Assembly (NCBI RefSeq): GCF_031882575.1
Contig: NZ_CP134772.1
Location: 3,305,001-3,369,000 of the forward strand
Origin: Pseudomonas sp. VD-NE ins
GTDB taxonomy: Bacteria; Pseudomonadota; Gammaproteobacteria; Pseudomonadales; Pseudomonadaceae
Length of the DNA: 64,000 nucleotides
Direction of reading: 5' to 3'
The translations under genes were made by a program, and so were the position numbers. Positions within the stretch are counted from its first letter, which is position 1. The number at the start of each line of letters is the position of its first letter. The notes beneath the pieces are model-generated. The model was not told the DNA's origin, did no database searches, and saw only the letters and a program-made list of their open reading frames with translations. Below, piece by piece: positions 9,434-18,866 of this stretch.

Positions 9434-10471
9434 CTATTGATCCGCGGTCTGCATGCCGGCCCGGGTCGGCTTGCCCAGAGTATGCGAGAAGAACCGCCCG
9501 GCCTCGGAGATCAGGTTGCGATGGATATCCTCGCGATCCACGCCATCAGCATCGGTACACAACGCCGGCATCGCGCGAATCTGCTCTTCGTTGCACGGTG
9601 CCATAAAGACGAAGTGCCCTGCCCCGGCCAGTAGTTTGAAATCCGGCGCCGTTGGCAGTTTGCGCGCCAGCGCGGCAGCGTTCTTGTCGAAGGCCACCAG
9701 TTTGTCGCCATCACCGCTGTAGAGCAGCACCGGCACATGCACGTCAGCCAGGGTGTGACGACCGAACTTGAGGCTCAGCGGTGCCATTAACAGAAGCGCA
9801 TGGACACGCGGATCGGCCACCGGTTGCAGGTCATCACGATCGACGATCAATTCGCCCTGCGTATTGCAGGCATCACGATCATCCGGACGTTCCTGGCAAT
9901 AACGCCGCAGACGATCCAGATCCGGTTGCGCCCCGGACAGGATCAACGCGGTCTCGCCGCCCGCCGAATAACCGATCACCCCGACCTGATCGGCGTTGAC
10001 GTACGGCGCAAGCATGCGGTCGCCAAGGGTCGCGGTAATCGCTTCGGAAATCTGGATGGGCCGCCCGTAGAGATTGCTCAGGGTGCCGAGCCGGCTGTGG
10101 TCTTTGGAGTTGTCGCCGGGATGAATCACCGCCACCACCACAAAGCCTTTGCGCGCCAGCGAGGTCGCGAGGTCGTGCAGCGCCAGCGGCGTGCCGGTGT
10201 TGCCGTGGGAAAGCATCAGCATCGGAAAGCGGCCGATGGCGACTTTGGTGTCTTCGCCGGCCTCGACTGAATAGCCTTCGAGCAGGCTCATGTGTTCACG
10301 GTCGCTGGAAGGATAGAAGGCAATGGCGCGCATCGGCTGCAAATCCAGCGGATCGAGGAACGTCATCTCGTGATAACCGACGCTCCACACCGGGTGTCGC
10401 CCAGGCGCAGCCTGCACTGAATTCAGGCTGCCAAGCAGGCAAATCAGTAACGCTGCACAAAGACGCATCAT
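9434..10471 (-). CDS. Exported alpha/beta hydrolase (dienelactone-hydrolase-like)
   Basis: 345 residues from the ATG at 10469-10471, preceded by AGGGTGGGG; an upstream extension exists but the signal peptide MMRLCAALLICLLGSLNSVQA starts here. The alpha/beta hydrolase fold shows the oxyanion region MLMLSHGNTGTPLALHDLA, the nucleophile elbow GYSAGGE (G-x-S-x-G) and the C-terminal catalytic His in LLAGAGHFVFMAP; LLYSGDGDKLVAFD holds the likely acid. Probably a periplasmic esterase or lipase of unknown substrate, transcribed alone. Confidence 0.8.
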   Translation of the reverse strand: MMRLCAALLICLLGSLNSVQAAPGRHPVWSVGYHEMTFLDPLDLQPMRAIAFYPSSDREHMSLLEGYSVEAGEDTKVAIGRFPMLMLSHGNTGTPLALHDLATSLARKGFVVVAVIHPGDNSKDHSRLGTLSNLYGRPIQISEAITATLGDRMLAPYVNADQVGVIGYSAGGETALILSGAQPDLDRLRRYCQERPDDRDACNTQGELIVDRDDLQPVADPRVHALLLMAPLSLKFGRHTLADVHVPVLLYSGDGDKLVAFDKNAAALARKLPTAPDFKLLAGAGHFVFMAPCNEEQIRAMPALCTDADGVDREDIHRNLISEAGRFFSHTLGKPTRAGMQTADQ

Positions 10472-10621
10472 GGGATGCCCCACCCTGTTGTTACTCAATC
10501 GAAAGATCCGTGGCGTTGCGGGCCAGAAACGCCGGGGATTCGGCGTTTCGGTACGACAATGCACTCAGACGCTGATTGTGTGATTGCATAACCCGGGCCA
10601 GATTATGTAACAGCCAGAAAC

Positions 10622-10669
10622 AAAAAACTCCGTATTCGCCCCTTGCGGAACCAGAATACAGAGTTTTTT
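10622..10669 (-). terminator. Rho-independent terminator of azoR
   Basis: Inverted repeat AAAAAACTC..GTATTC / GAATAC..GAGTTTTTT downstream of the azoR stop; the symmetric A and T runs could make it work in both directions. Confidence 0.75.
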
Positions 10670-10707
10670 GGGTGTTACCTGAACATCAGCTGTTCTTTAC
10701 GCAAGCC

Positions 10708-11319
10708 TTACGCGGCGGCGAACAGTTGCTCGCTGATCTTCGCTTGTGCAGCGGTCATAGCGTTGTTGCGCACTTCTTCGCCATAAGCGAGGCCTTCGGC
10801 ACGAACGATTTCGATGTCGGTGATGCCAAGGAAGCCCAACACCAGCTTCAGGTACTCTTCGTGAGCGATGCCACTGGCCTGACCGGCATGAATGCCGCCG
10901 GAGGTGGAAACGATCACCACTTTCTTGCCACCGCACAGGCCTTCAGGGCCGGCTTCGGTGTAACGGAAGGTTTGACCGGCGACTGCAACGCGGTCGATCC
11001 ACGCCTTAAGCTGGGTCGGTACGGTGAAGTTGTACATCGGTGCGGCGATGACGACGGCGTCGGCAGCGATGAATTCGGCCAGGGTCGAAGCGCTCAGTTC
11101 GGCTTCGTGCTGTTGAGCAGCGTTACGCAGCTCAGCGGTGGTGCCGGCGGCGACCAGGGTGGTCGACGAGAAGTGGCTGATGGCGTCGGCGGCCAGGTCG
11201 CGGTAGGTCACCACGGCGCTTGGCTCGGCGGCTTGCCAGGCTTTGACGACTTCGCCGCTCAACTGACGGGAAGCCGAGTTGTCGCCCAGAATGCTCGAAT
11301 CGATATGCAGCAGTTTCAT
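10708..11319 (-). CDS. azoR: FMN-dependent NADH-azoreductase AzoR
   Basis: 203 residues; the ATG at 11317-11319 follows CCAGGAGATTCCAC, so the longer frame is not used. Flavodoxin-like fold: [18 protein letters not shown] is the FMN phosphate loop, [20 protein letters not shown] the second flavin-binding segment, and STSGGIHAG the third. AzoR reduces azo compounds and quinones with NADH in the cytoplasm, protecting against thiol or quinone stress. It is divergent from a LysR gene across a 127-base interval, the classic arrangement of a LysR regulator with its target. Length is typical. Confidence 0.93.
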   Translation of the reverse strand: MKLLHIDSSILGDNSASRQLSGEVVKAWQAAEPSAVVTYRDLAADAISHFSSTTLVAAGTTAELRNAAQQHEAELSASTLAEFIAADAVVIAAPMYNFTVPTQLKAWIDRVAVAGQTFRYTEAGPEGLCGGKKVVIVSTSGGIHAGQASGIAHEEYLKLVLGFLGITDIEIVRAEGLAYGEEVRNNAMTAAQAKISEQLFAAA

Positions 11320-11446
11320 GTGGAATCTCCTGGAAGGAATCGCCGGTGGCGACGGAATGGAGACAATCCTACGCAAGAAACCAATGGATTATTAGCCGCC
11401 TTAAATGCGATAGTTTGTCCCACTGATAGAACAGTTGGATTTCCCA

Positions 11447-12355
11447 ATGCAAGACCTCAACGATCTCTACTATTTCGCCAAAGTCGTCGAGGCCGGCGGT
11501 TTTGCCGCGGCCGGGCGATTGCTGGGCATTCCCAAGTCACGCCTGTCGCGGCGCATTGCCGAACTGGAAGAACGCCTTGGCGCGCGTTTGCTGCAGCGCA
11601 CCACCCGACAACTCAACCTCACGGCGGTTGGCGAACGTTATCTGCGTCACTGTCAGGCGATGTTGCTGGAAGCGGAAATGGCCGATGAAGCGGTCGCCAG
11701 CATGTCCAGTGAGCCGCGTGGACGTTTGCGGGTGTCATGCCCGACCGGTTTGGCGCATGAGATGCTGCCGTGGGTGATCAGCGAATTTCTCGGTAAATTC
11801 CCGCAGGTGCAACTTGAAGTCGTTCTGCTCAATCGCCGCGTCGATCTGGTCGGCGAAGGCTTTGATGTGGCGTTGCGCGTGCGTGAACATGGAGATGAGG
11901 ATCCGTTGCTGGTCACCCGGCGTCTGCGCCAGGCGCAAATGGTCGTGGTGGCCAGCCCGGCGTTTATCCAGGGTCAAACGATTCACCATCCACAAGACTT
12001 GAAAACGCTGCCGGTGCTCGGCGCGCTGGAGGCGGATCGTCTGGTTCATGTGCGCCTGTTCGATCAGCAGGGCAACAGTTTTGAGCTGAACATGGAAGCA
12101 CGCCTGGGCATCGACGACTTCATTGTGCGCAAAGCCTGCGTGCTGGCCGGCCAGGGTTTTACGTTGCTACCGATGATGTACTGCGAAGAAGAACTGAGAA
12201 ACGGCACCCTGGTGCAATTGCTGCCAGAGTGGTCGTTGCCCGGCGGCTGGCTGCAAGCGGTGTATCCGCATCGACGCGGCGTGATGCCGGCGGTGCGCGC
12301 GTGGATCGATCATCTGGTCGAGTCGTTCAATGCCTGTGGGGAGCGGTTGTTATGA
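11447..12355 (+). CDS. LysR-family regulator, probably of azoR
   Basis: 302 residues from the ATG at 11447 (a TTG at 11435 is in frame; no strong ribosome site for either). N-terminal winged helix-turn-helix DLYYFAKVVEAGGFAAAG, then KSRLSRRIAELEERLGARLL, and a substrate domain from residue 90. It is divergent from azoR and likely controls it. Its stop overlaps the start of the next gene (ATGA at 12352), so the two are translationally coupled. Confidence 0.88.
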   Translation: MQDLNDLYYFAKVVEAGGFAAAGRLLGIPKSRLSRRIAELEERLGARLLQRTTRQLNLTAVGERYLRHCQAMLLEAEMADEAVASMSSEPRGRLRVSCPTGLAHEMLPWVISEFLGKFPQVQLEVVLLNRRVDLVGEGFDVALRVREHGDEDPLLVTRRLRQAQMVVVASPAFIQGQTIHHPQDLKTLPVLGALEADRLVHVRLFDQQGNSFELNMEARLGIDDFIVRKACVLAGQGFTLLPMMYCEEELRNGTLVQLLPEWSLPGGWLQAVYPHRRGVMPAVRAWIDHLVESFNACGERLL

Positions 12356-12711
12356 GCAAAGGAAAGATGAACGAAGCCGACGTCGCCGCGTTCTGCCTGG
12401 CATTGCCCGGGGCTCGGGAAGATTACAAGTGGGGCGGCGTGCGGGTGTTTTCGATTGCCGGCAACAAGATGTTTGCCTTGCAGGGGCTGCGTGGGGATTC
12501 ACTGGCGTTCAAGGTCGACAAGGATCTGTTTCTCGGTCATTGCGACCGCCCGGGGATTCATCCGGCGCCGTATCTGGCGCGGGCACAGTGGATCATCATG
12601 CATCCGCCCTACCCGTTGGGTGCCGAGGAGTTGCAGGGTTTGCTGCAGCGCTCGCATCAACTGGTGGTGGGCAAGTTGCCGAAAAAGACCCAAATCGGAT
12701 TATTGCTGTAA
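12352..12711 (+). CDS. YjbR/MmcQ-family protein
   Basis: 119 residues; the ATG overlaps the LysR stop. The motifs DVAAFCLALPGAREDYKWGG, RVFSIAGNKMFALQGL and the C-terminal ELQGLLQRSHQLVVGKLPKK match the YjbR (double-wing, CyaY-like) fold, a possible nucleic-acid-binding protein. Its biochemical role is not established; the coupling to the regulator gene suggests shared control with the azoreductase response. Confidence 0.8.
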   Translation: MSKGKMNEADVAAFCLALPGAREDYKWGGVRVFSIAGNKMFALQGLRGDSLAFKVDKDLFLGHCDRPGIHPAPYLARAQWIIMHPPYPLGAEELQGLLQRSHQLVVGKLPKKTQIGLLL

Positions 12712-12723
12712 CCCCGATCTCCC

Positions 12724-12813
12724 TGTGGGAGCGAGCCTGCTCGCGAAAGCGGACTTTCATTCAACGATGATGTTGTCTGATACGGCCTCTTCGCGAGCAG
12801 GCTCGCTCCCACA
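12724..12813. repeat. REP-like palindromic pair, type A
   Basis: Inverted type A units (GTGGGAGCGAGCCTGCTCGC ... and complement) between convergent genes. Confidence 0.9.
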
Positions 12814-12830
12814 TTGGTTTTTGCAGTTCT

Positions 12831-13262
12831 TTAGAACAGGGTCAACAGGTTCGAGCCGAGAAACAGCTGGTCGATCCAGAACACTTGGTGCAATACGACA
12901 ATCACCCAGAACAGAATCTGAAACGAGACCTTGCGCGTCTTGTGCCGGAACACTTGTTGGGCGATCAACGCGCCAGGCCAGCCGCCGGCCAGTTCCACCG
13001 CATGCAGGATGTTTTCCGGCGTGCGCCAGGCATCCGTCTGCGCCTTGCGCTTGTCAGCCCAGTACATGAAGAACGCCAGCACGCTGACGATCCCGTAAGC
13101 GGCTAACGGCACCAGCGAAATCCCGCGCAGCCACATCGACACTGAGCCGAACAACGGCAGCGCACAGACGATCAACAGAACCAGCAGTTTCAGCTTCAGG
13201 TTCTGGATGTTGTTGCCGCGCGAAGGTCGTCCTTCAGGGCGGCGTGCGCGGGAATCACTCAT
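12831..13262 (-). CDS. DUF1294 membrane protein
   Basis: 143 residues from the ATG at 13260-13262, which overlaps the uppP stop (ATGA). A basic N-terminus ([13 protein letters not shown]) is followed by hydrophobic helices [13 protein letters not shown] and [20 protein letters not shown], then the DUF1294 core [20 protein letters not shown] and [20 protein letters not shown]. In many bacteria this domain is fused to cold-shock domains; here it stands alone. Function unknown. Coupled to uppP. Confidence 0.82.
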   Translation of the reverse strand: MSDSRARRPEGRPSRGNNIQNLKLKLLVLLIVCALPLFGSVSMWLRGISLVPLAAYGIVSVLAFFMYWADKRKAQTDAWRTPENILHAVELAGGWPGALIAQQVFRHKTRKVSFQILFWVIVVLHQVFWIDQLFLGSNLLTLF

Positions 13263-14092
13263 GGCTTGGCCGCCGCCCAGTCGATCCAGCCAAACTGCCA
13301 CGTCGCCAGAATGACCAGGCCAAACACGATCCGATACCAGGCAAACGCCGCATAGCTATGGCTGGCGATGAACTTGAGCAAGCCGCGCACGGCGATCATG
13401 GCGAAGATGAACGCCGTGACAAAACCGATGGCGAACACCGGGAAGTCCGCCGGCACAAACAGGTGGCGGTACTTGTAACCCGAATAGACCGCCGCTCCGA
13501 CCATGGTCGGCATCGCGAGGAAGAACGAAAACTCGGTGGCAGTCTTGCGCGACAGGCCGAACAACAAGCCGCCAATGATCGTCGAGCCGGAACGCGAGGT
13601 GCCGGGAATCATCGCCAGACATTGGGCGAAACCGACTTTCAGGGCATCTTTCCAGGTGATCTCATCGACCGTTTCGGCGTGCACTTCATGCTGACGCTTT
13701 TCCGCCCATAACATGATGATGCCGCCCACCACCAACGCGGTCGCGACGGTGATCGGGTTGAACAAGTATTCGTGGATCAGGTCGGCAAAGATCACCCCCA
13801 GCACAACGGCGGGCAAGAAAGCGATCAGCAGATTGGCGGTAAAACGCCGGGCGCTCGGCTGGGTCGGCAAACCGATGACCACGTCGAGAATCTTGCGCCG
13901 AAACTCCCAGACCACCGCGAGAATCGCGCCGAGCTGGATGATGATATTGAACGCCATGGCCCTTTCGCCGCCGAAATTCAGCAAGTCGGCAACAATGATC
14001 TGGTGTCCGGTACTGGAAATGGGCAAAAACTCCGTCAGCCCTTCTACAACTCCTAGTATCAGTGCCTGCAAGGCCGTCCAAAGATCCATCAA
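13259..14092 (-). CDS. uppP: Undecaprenyl-diphosphatase UppP (BacA)
   Basis: 277 residues, polytopic. Both signature motifs are present: [14 protein letters not shown] near residues 17-30 and [13 protein letters not shown] in the second half. UppP dephosphorylates undecaprenyl pyrophosphate in the cytoplasmic membrane, recycling the lipid carrier for peptidoglycan and other glycans; overproduction gives bacitracin resistance. Followed with a four-base overlap by the DUF1294 gene. Confidence 0.95.
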   Translation of the reverse strand: MMDLWTALQALILGVVEGLTEFLPISSTGHQIIVADLLNFGGERAMAFNIIIQLGAILAVVWEFRRKILDVVIGLPTQPSARRFTANLLIAFLPAVVLGVIFADLIHEYLFNPITVATALVVGGIIMLWAEKRQHEVHAETVDEITWKDALKVGFAQCLAMIPGTSRSGSTIIGGLLFGLSRKTATEFSFFLAMPTMVGAAVYSGYKYRHLFVPADFPVFAIGFVTAFIFAMIAVRGLLKFIASHSYAAFAWYRIVFGLVILATWQFGWIDWAAAKP

Positions 14093-14394
14093 TCCCCCAA
14101 AGAGCGATGCGCGCTGGCATGCTCCGATAGTATTTTTCTAGCGTTCACTGCGATCAGCGTAGCTGGTTATGGCTGTACCGATTCCGCACGCACAGGATCC
14201 ACACGAAACGGTCAAAATTCCGTGAAATATCAATTTGGATTCAGGTTTTCACGCGCGGGGCCGAAATCCTAACAGACAAGCCTTAATAGCGCTGCCGCGT
14301 TATACGACTTGGGTCGCGTATGCCCGCTCACGAAATCGTGGTTGGATGCTGGCGGTCGTTTATTACAAGAAAAAGAATCCGGAGTGACAGCGTT
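14093..14394. other. Intergenic region between divergent uppP and chemoreceptor gene
   Basis: 302 bases. It holds the promoters of the two flanking genes and, at its right end, CCGGAGTGACAGCGTT, the ribosome site of the chemoreceptor. I see no clear FliA-type promoter and no small gene. Confidence 0.45.
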
Positions 14395-16029
14395 ATGAAC
14401 AGCTTGCGCAGTGTGTCGATCAGCCGACGCTTGTGGCTCATCTTGATTGTGGCGGTGGTCATGTTGCTGACCTTGGGCATGTTGATGCTCAAGCAGATCC
14501 ACGACGATCTCTATCACGCCAAGGCCCAGAAAACCCAGCACGTGGTACAGACGGCCAGCGGCCTGCTGACCTATTACCACGATCTCGAAACCGCCGGCAC
14601 CTTGAGCAAAGACGCGGCACAGAAGCAGGCGCTGACGGCGATTCGCGGCCTGCGCTACGACCAGAGCGATTATTTCTGGATCAACGACCTCACGCCCGTG
14701 ATGGTCATGCACCCGACCAACCCAAAACTCGAAGGCCAGAACCTCTCGGCGATCCGCGATCCGGACGGCTTTGCAGTGTTCAACGAAATGGTTGCCATCG
14801 CCAAGGCCAAAGGCGCCGGCATGGTCGACTACCGTTGGCCGAAACCGGGTGCCAGTGAGCCGGTGGCCAAGACCTCCTACGTCAAATTGTTCGAGCCTTG
14901 GGGCTGGGTGCTCGGTTCCGGGGTTTACGTCGACGACGTCCAGGCTGAATTCCAGGGGCAGGTGATCAAGGCTACGGTCATCGGCCTGGCGATTGCCGTG
15001 ATCATGGCGTTGCTGGTGATCCTGATCGCGCGCAGCATCGTGCGTCCGTTGCAGGAAACCGTGAACGCCATGGCCAACATTGCCAGCGGTGAAAGCGACC
15101 TGACCCGCAGCCTCGATACCCATGGCAAGGATGAAGTCACTGAGCTGGCGCATCACTTCAACGCCTTTACCGCCAAACTGCGGCGGGTGATCGGTGATTT
15201 GCAGGTGTCGGCCAGTGCACTGGGCCAATCGTCCAGCGAACTGGGCAACGATGCTTCGCAGGCGCAGCAACGCAGCCAGCAGCAATCGCAGCAGATGGAA
15301 CTGGTGGCGACCGCGATCAACGAGGTGACCTATGGCGTGCAAGACGTGGCGAAGAACGCCGAGCACGCCGCCGCGGAAATGCGCGATGCGGAAGCGCAGG
15401 CGCAACAGGGCCAGATCAATATCGACGGCAGCCTGCAGCAGATCGACAAGCTGTCCGGGACTATTGATCAAGCGGTTGAGGTGATTCGTACCCTGGCAGC
15501 AGAAAGTACGCAGATCGGTAGCGTGCTGGAGGTGATCCGTTCGATTGCCGAGCAGACCAACCTGCTTGCGCTCAACGCCGCGATCGAAGCGGCGCGGGCC
15601 GGTGAGCAAGGTCGCGGGTTTGCCGTGGTGGCGGATGAAGTACGCTTGCTCGCGCAGCGTACGCAGAAGTCGACCGCGGAAATCCAGTCGATGATCGAGC
15701 GCCTGCAGAACCATTCCGAAGCCGCCGTGAAGGTGATCGGCGACAGCAGCAAAGCGTCGCAATTGACCATCGAGCAAGCGGGATTGGCCGGCGCCAGTCT
15801 GAATGCTATTGGCCAAGCGTTGCGTAATCTCAATGGTCTGAATGCGTCGATTGCCAGCGCCACCTTGCAGCAGGCGCATGTGGTCGAGGACATCAATCAG
15901 AACGTCACCCAAGCGGCCGGCCTCTCGCACAGCACGGCGATCGCGGCCGAACAGTCGAGTGCGGCCAGTCTGCGCCTTGGTCAATTGAGCGAGCAACTCA
16001 ACGGCCTCCTGCGCCAGTTCCGCGTCTGA
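14395..16029 (+). CDS. Methyl-accepting chemotaxis protein with single Cache (sCache_2) sensor
   Basis: 544 residues; the ATG at 14395 has GGAG ten bases upstream. Order: TM1 (about 12-32, [18 protein letters not shown]), periplasmic Cache domain with the typical [32 protein letters not shown] and [16 protein letters not shown]2 (about 193-215), HAMP, and a long cytoplasmic coiled coil whose tip is [20 protein letters not shown]. It signals through CheW/CheA to the flagellar motor. The sensor type is that of organic-acid receptors in Pseudomonas (CtpM-like), but the ligand is inference. No C-terminal methyltransferase-binding pentapeptide. Confidence 0.9.
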   Translation: MNSLRSVSISRRLWLILIVAVVMLLTLGMLMLKQIHDDLYHAKAQKTQHVVQTASGLLTYYHDLETAGTLSKDAAQKQALTAIRGLRYDQSDYFWINDLTPVMVMHPTNPKLEGQNLSAIRDPDGFAVFNEMVAIAKAKGAGMVDYRWPKPGASEPVAKTSYVKLFEPWGWVLGSGVYVDDVQAEFQGQVIKATVIGLAIAVIMALLVILIARSIVRPLQETVNAMANIASGESDLTRSLDTHGKDEVTELAHHFNAFTAKLRRVIGDLQVSASALGQSSSELGNDASQAQQRSQQQSQQMELVATAINEVTYGVQDVAKNAEHAAAEMRDAEAQAQQGQINIDGSLQQIDKLSGTIDQAVEVIRTLAAESTQIGSVLEVIRSIAEQTNLLALNAAIEAARAGEQGRGFAVVADEVRLLAQRTQKSTAEIQSMIERLQNHSEAAVKVIGDSSKASQLTIEQAGLAGASLNAIGQALRNLNGLNASIASATLQQAHVVEDINQNVTQAAGLSHSTAIAAEQSSAASLRLGQLSEQLNGLLRQFRV

Positions 16030-16051
16030 CCCGTGTAACTTTGGTGAGCCC

Positions 16052-16248
16052 GCCCCTCACCCCAGCCCTCTCCCCGAGGAGAGGGGGCTGACCGAGGTGT
16101 CTCAAGCTATACGTCGACCTGAAAAATCGAGTCGATTATGGATTCAACGCAGAAAGATCAGGTCGGCGTATCTCGAACATCCAACTTGGTCAGTCCCCTC
16201 TCCCTACGGGCGGTCCGACGTTTCGGGAGGGTTAGGGTGAGGGGCTTT
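16052..16248. repeat. Type C palindromic repeat pair (CCCCTCACCC...CCCTCTCCC)
   Basis: Left unit starts CGCCCCTCACCCCAGCCCTC, right unit ends AGGGTTAGGGTGAGGGGC in opposite orientation, about 195 bases overall. The right unit carries an extra stem insertion (CGGGCGGTCCGACGTTTCGG) that is also found in the first unit of the array at 61206. It separates the chemoreceptor gene from pnuC. Confidence 0.8.
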
Positions 16249-16324
16249 TGATCTACAGCGATCATCAGCACCTAGCCCAATGCAGTACAATCCGCCCCTC
16301 CTCAATTTCCCCCAAGGAACCTAC

Positions 16325-16888
16325 ATGTCCGGGCTTGAACTGTTTGCCGCCGCCCTTGGTGTGATTGCCGTATGGCTGACGGTCAAACAGAATCCGTGGT
16401 GCTGGCCAATCGGCCTGGTCATGGTGCTGCTCTATAGCTGGATCTTCTTTGAAGTAAAGCTGTACTCGGACATGTTGCTGCAAGTGATCTACGCCGCGTT
16501 GCAAGTCTATGGCTGGTGGCAATGGACCCGCGCCGGGACGATGCATGACGGTCGTGAGGTCACCCGACTCGATCAACGCTCTATCCTGATCGGCCTCGGT
16601 GCAGGTGCCGTCGGCAGCCTGCTGCTCGGTGCGGCCATGGCCCACTGGACCGACGCCGCGCAACCGTGGCTCGATGCTGCGCTCACCGGTTTCAGCCTGG
16701 TTGCGCAACTGTGGATGGCGCAGAAGCGCCTGCAGTGCTGGGCACTGTGGTTCGTGCTCGATGTGATCTTTGTCGGCTTGTTCATCTATAAAGGGTTGTA
16801 CCTGACCGCTGCGCTGTACGGTCTGTTTACCCTGCTGGCGATCCAGGGCTTTCGCGAATGGCGCGCTGACCCGGCGTTGCGCACATGA
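16325..16888 (+). CDS. pnuC: Nicotinamide riboside transporter PnuC
   Basis: 187 residues; the ATG at 16325 follows AAGGAACCTAC. Several membrane helices with the Trp-rich PnuC signatures NPWCWPIGLVMVLLYSWIFF, LQVYGWWQW and LQCWALWFVLDVIFVGLFIY. PnuC facilitates entry of nicotinamide riboside, which is trapped by phosphorylation. The next gene, overlapping by four bases, is a NadR-like kinase, so the pair forms a compact uptake-and-trap module for NAD salvage. Confidence 0.92.
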   Translation: MSGLELFAAALGVIAVWLTVKQNPWCWPIGLVMVLLYSWIFFEVKLYSDMLLQVIYAALQVYGWWQWTRAGTMHDGREVTRLDQRSILIGLGAGAVGSLLLGAAMAHWTDAAQPWLDAALTGFSLVAQLWMAQKRLQCWALWFVLDVIFVGLFIYKGLYLTAALYGLFTLLAIQGFREWRADPALRT

Positions 16889-17409
16889 AGGTCGTGGTCC
16901 TGACCGGGCCCGAATCCACCGGCAAGAGCTGGCTGGCGGCGGGCCTGCAACAACGCTTTGGCGGCTTGCGCGTGGATGAGTACGTGCGCCGCTTTATCGA
17001 ACTCAATCCCCGTGACACCTGTCTGGCCGACATCCCTGATATCGCTCGGGGTCAGTTGCAATGGGAAGATGCAGCGCGGGCACAACAACCGGCGCTGCTG
17101 ATTCTCGACACCCATTTGCTGAGCAACATACTGTGGAGCCAGACGCTGTTTGGCGATTGCCCGGACTGGCTGGAATCAGAGTTGCTGGCGCGGCATTACG
17201 ACCTGCATCTTTTACTCTCGCCTGAGCAGATCGACTGGACCGATGACGGTCAGCGCTGCCAACCGGATCTGGACGAGCGAATGGCGTTTTACCAGGCTAC
17301 GCAAGAATGGCTTGAACACCACCACCAGCGTTTCCAGGTCATTCAGGGCCATTGGGCCGAACGCCAGACCCGGGCTTTTGCCGCCGTCGAGCAATTGCTG
17401 GCTGAATGA
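16885..17409 (+). CDS. NadR-like ribosylnicotinamide kinase (AAA ATPase)
   Basis: 174 residues; the start overlaps the pnuC stop. P-loop GPESTGKS at residues 8-15, then DEYVRRFIELN, and LLILDTHLLSNILWSQTLFG as the Walker B region, all as in the kinase domain of NadR. The adenylyltransferase and helix-turn-helix domains of full NadR are absent. It should phosphorylate nicotinamide riboside to NMN using ATP, driving uptake by PnuC. Confidence 0.88.
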   Translation: MKVVVLTGPESTGKSWLAAGLQQRFGGLRVDEYVRRFIELNPRDTCLADIPDIARGQLQWEDAARAQQPALLILDTHLLSNILWSQTLFGDCPDWLESELLARHYDLHLLLSPEQIDWTDDGQRCQPDLDERMAFYQATQEWLEHHHQRFQVIQGHWAERQTRAFAAVEQLLAE

Positions 17410-17471
17410 CCCGGTCAGCGGGTCAGATTACCCAGCGATTTCCCCTGGTTTGGGGGCAAAGTGTCCGTTCC

Positions 17472-17646
17472 TGAAACACTCCGTGAGTTGCAAAGGGCCC
17501 GTTTCAGCGCAGTTCATGGCTTTGTCATGCGAGTTGTTACGCGGTTGAAACACACCGCCGCAAACCCTTGTTCCAGAGCTTTGCTCAGCCGATAGACAGC
17601 TCAGCGCAACCCAGCGTGTTTCAGCCTTGAAACAGCTTGTGTTTCA
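17472..17646 (+). promoter_or_regulatory. Cluster of TGTTTCA/TGAAACA boxes upstream of fapA (candidate activator sites)
   Basis: TGAAACA at 17472 and 17546, CGTTTCA at 17500, a perfect 7-4-7 inverted repeat TGTTTCA-GCCT-TGAAACA at 17617-17634 and another TGTTTCA at 17640. They lie about 80-250 bases upstream of the predicted transcription start, the usual place for enhancer-binding activator sites. The protein that binds them is not known from sequence; the sigma-54 activator at 22862-24187 is the natural candidate. Confidence 0.5.
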
Positions 17647-17698
17647 AGTGTGCACGCTGAAAACACAAACCATTGAAATTCAACAACATTCCAAAAGC

Positions 17699-17712
17699 GG
17701 CATAGCTTTCGC
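17699..17712 (+). promoter_or_regulatory. Candidate sigma-54 promoter of the fap operon
   Basis: GGCATAGCTTTCGC has the invariant GG at 17699-17700 and GC at 17711-17712 with the required 10-base spacing, and GGCA matches the -24 consensus. The expected start of transcription is near 17724, leaving a leader of about 43 bases before fapA. The interval 17410-17766 contains no gene. Confidence 0.5.
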
Positions 17713-17766
17713 TCTCTCCTTCACAACGCTGACTAGGGCCAGCCCACTGAAGAAGGAATTGCAGCC

Positions 17767-18216
17767 GTGGGGAACATCCAAAAAGGTTTGACCTGCCTTC
17801 TGCTGATCGGATCAGCAGCCAGCACATTGATCAGCTTCAACGTGCAGGCAGAGGGTAACGGCGTGATTGTCCTCAATCGCGATGTTCAGCCGATTCCTAT
17901 TGGTCGTAGCGGCGGTAAAGACCCCTACCCAACCACCGTCAATGCCAACCCTTCAGGCCGCATCAATCAGGCGATGAGCAGCACTGAGCTCAATGACGGC
18001 GAGTTTGCCAGCGTGGCCAGTGGCTCTTCGATCCGCGGCAACATCAGCACGCCGACGGCGAATCTGCCCGGCATGAACACCCTGACCAATACCAACGGCC
18101 TGCCCGGCATGAGCAGCGGCCACGGCGGCGGCGCCGGCGGATCCATCTCCAATACCGTCAACCGCGCCATGGGCGCAGGCCTTGCGCCGCTGACCCGCAT
18201 GGCTGGAGGCCAATAA
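17767..18216 (+). CDS. fapA: Functional amyloid protein FapA
   Basis: 149 residues from a GTG at 17767 with GAAGGAATT upstream. Signal peptide up to about residue 29 (LLLIGSAASTLISFNVQA). The mature part is small, polar and Gly/Asn-rich (GSSIRGNISTPTANLPGMNT; GMSSGHGGGAGGSISNTVN). It is the first gene of a six-gene cluster whose other members are clearly FapB-F. FapA is thought to act as a periplasmic chaperone that keeps FapC soluble and affects fibre composition. The gene identity rests on context plus its features. Confidence 0.88.
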   Translation: MGNIQKGLTCLLLIGSAASTLISFNVQAEGNGVIVLNRDVQPIPIGRSGGKDPYPTTVNANPSGRINQAMSSTELNDGEFASVASGSSIRGNISTPTANLPGMNTLTNTNGLPGMSSGHGGGAGGSISNTVNRAMGAGLAPLTRMAGGQ

Positions 18217-18217
18217 G

Positions 18218-18793
18218 ATGAATCGTTGCCTGCTCCTGCTTGCCCTCTTCGGCTGCGCCAGTGCCATGGCGGCCGACCCCAGCTCAGTGAACAACGCGAA
18301 CATTCAGGACACCGGCATTCAGTACCGCGGCAACTACAACGTCAACCAGGCCGCTGGCGACCAGATGCAACAGACCAACACCAAGGCGATCGCCATTGGC
18401 ACCTCAGCCAGCGCCACCACCAATGTTCGCCAAACGATCGATACACCCGCCAATCCTTCGACGAATGCCAGCGCAACCATTGGCGGCAACGCTTTCAGTA
18501 ATGGCAACGGGATCCTCGGTGTGAACCAGGGTGCCGGCGCCAACAACCAGATGGCCAACGTCACGCGCATCAGCATCAGTGCTGCCCCGCAGAGCGTTGA
18601 CGACAGTGCCCTTTCCCAACAGAACGTGGCGCTTTTACCGAGCTCAGGAGCAACTGGTACCTCACCCGGCAGTCGCCAGGTCACGACAAGTGATCAGGCC
18701 TTCACCGGCAGCCGCGGGGTAATTCAGGTGAACCAGAGTGCCGGGGTGGGGAACCGTATGGCTAACACCCTGAGCATCCGGGTCGCTGACTGA
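18218..18793 (+). CDS. fapB: Functional amyloid minor subunit / nucleator FapB
   Basis: 191 residues, starting one base after the fapA stop. Signal peptide MNRCLLLLALFGCASAMA. Three imperfect amyloid repeats are seen with the FapB/FapC core pattern: GNYNVNQAAGDQMQQTN, NGILGVNQGAGANNQMAN and GVIQVNQSAGVGNRMAN. It ends SIRVAD. FapB nucleates polymerisation of FapC at the cell surface and is a minor component of the fibre. Confidence 0.93.
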   Translation: MNRCLLLLALFGCASAMAADPSSVNNANIQDTGIQYRGNYNVNQAAGDQMQQTNTKAIAIGTSASATTNVRQTIDTPANPSTNASATIGGNAFSNGNGILGVNQGAGANNQMANVTRISISAAPQSVDDSALSQQNVALLPSSGATGTSPGSRQVTTSDQAFTGSRGVIQVNQSAGVGNRMANTLSIRVAD

Positions 18794-18866
18794 CCCAAAC
18801 AACAAAAGCAGTGCAATTAGAAAGTACCAACACTTAACCAACTAATAAGCACGATGGAGAAACACC

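Noticed and set aside
14269..15996. A 575-residue open frame on the minus strand
   Set aside because: Antisense shadow of the chemoreceptor gene; rich in His, Gln and Arg as is typical for such shadows.
17517..17532. A second possible sigma-54 site, TGGCTTTGTCATGC
   Set aside because: The GG to GC spacing is one base short of the required ten.
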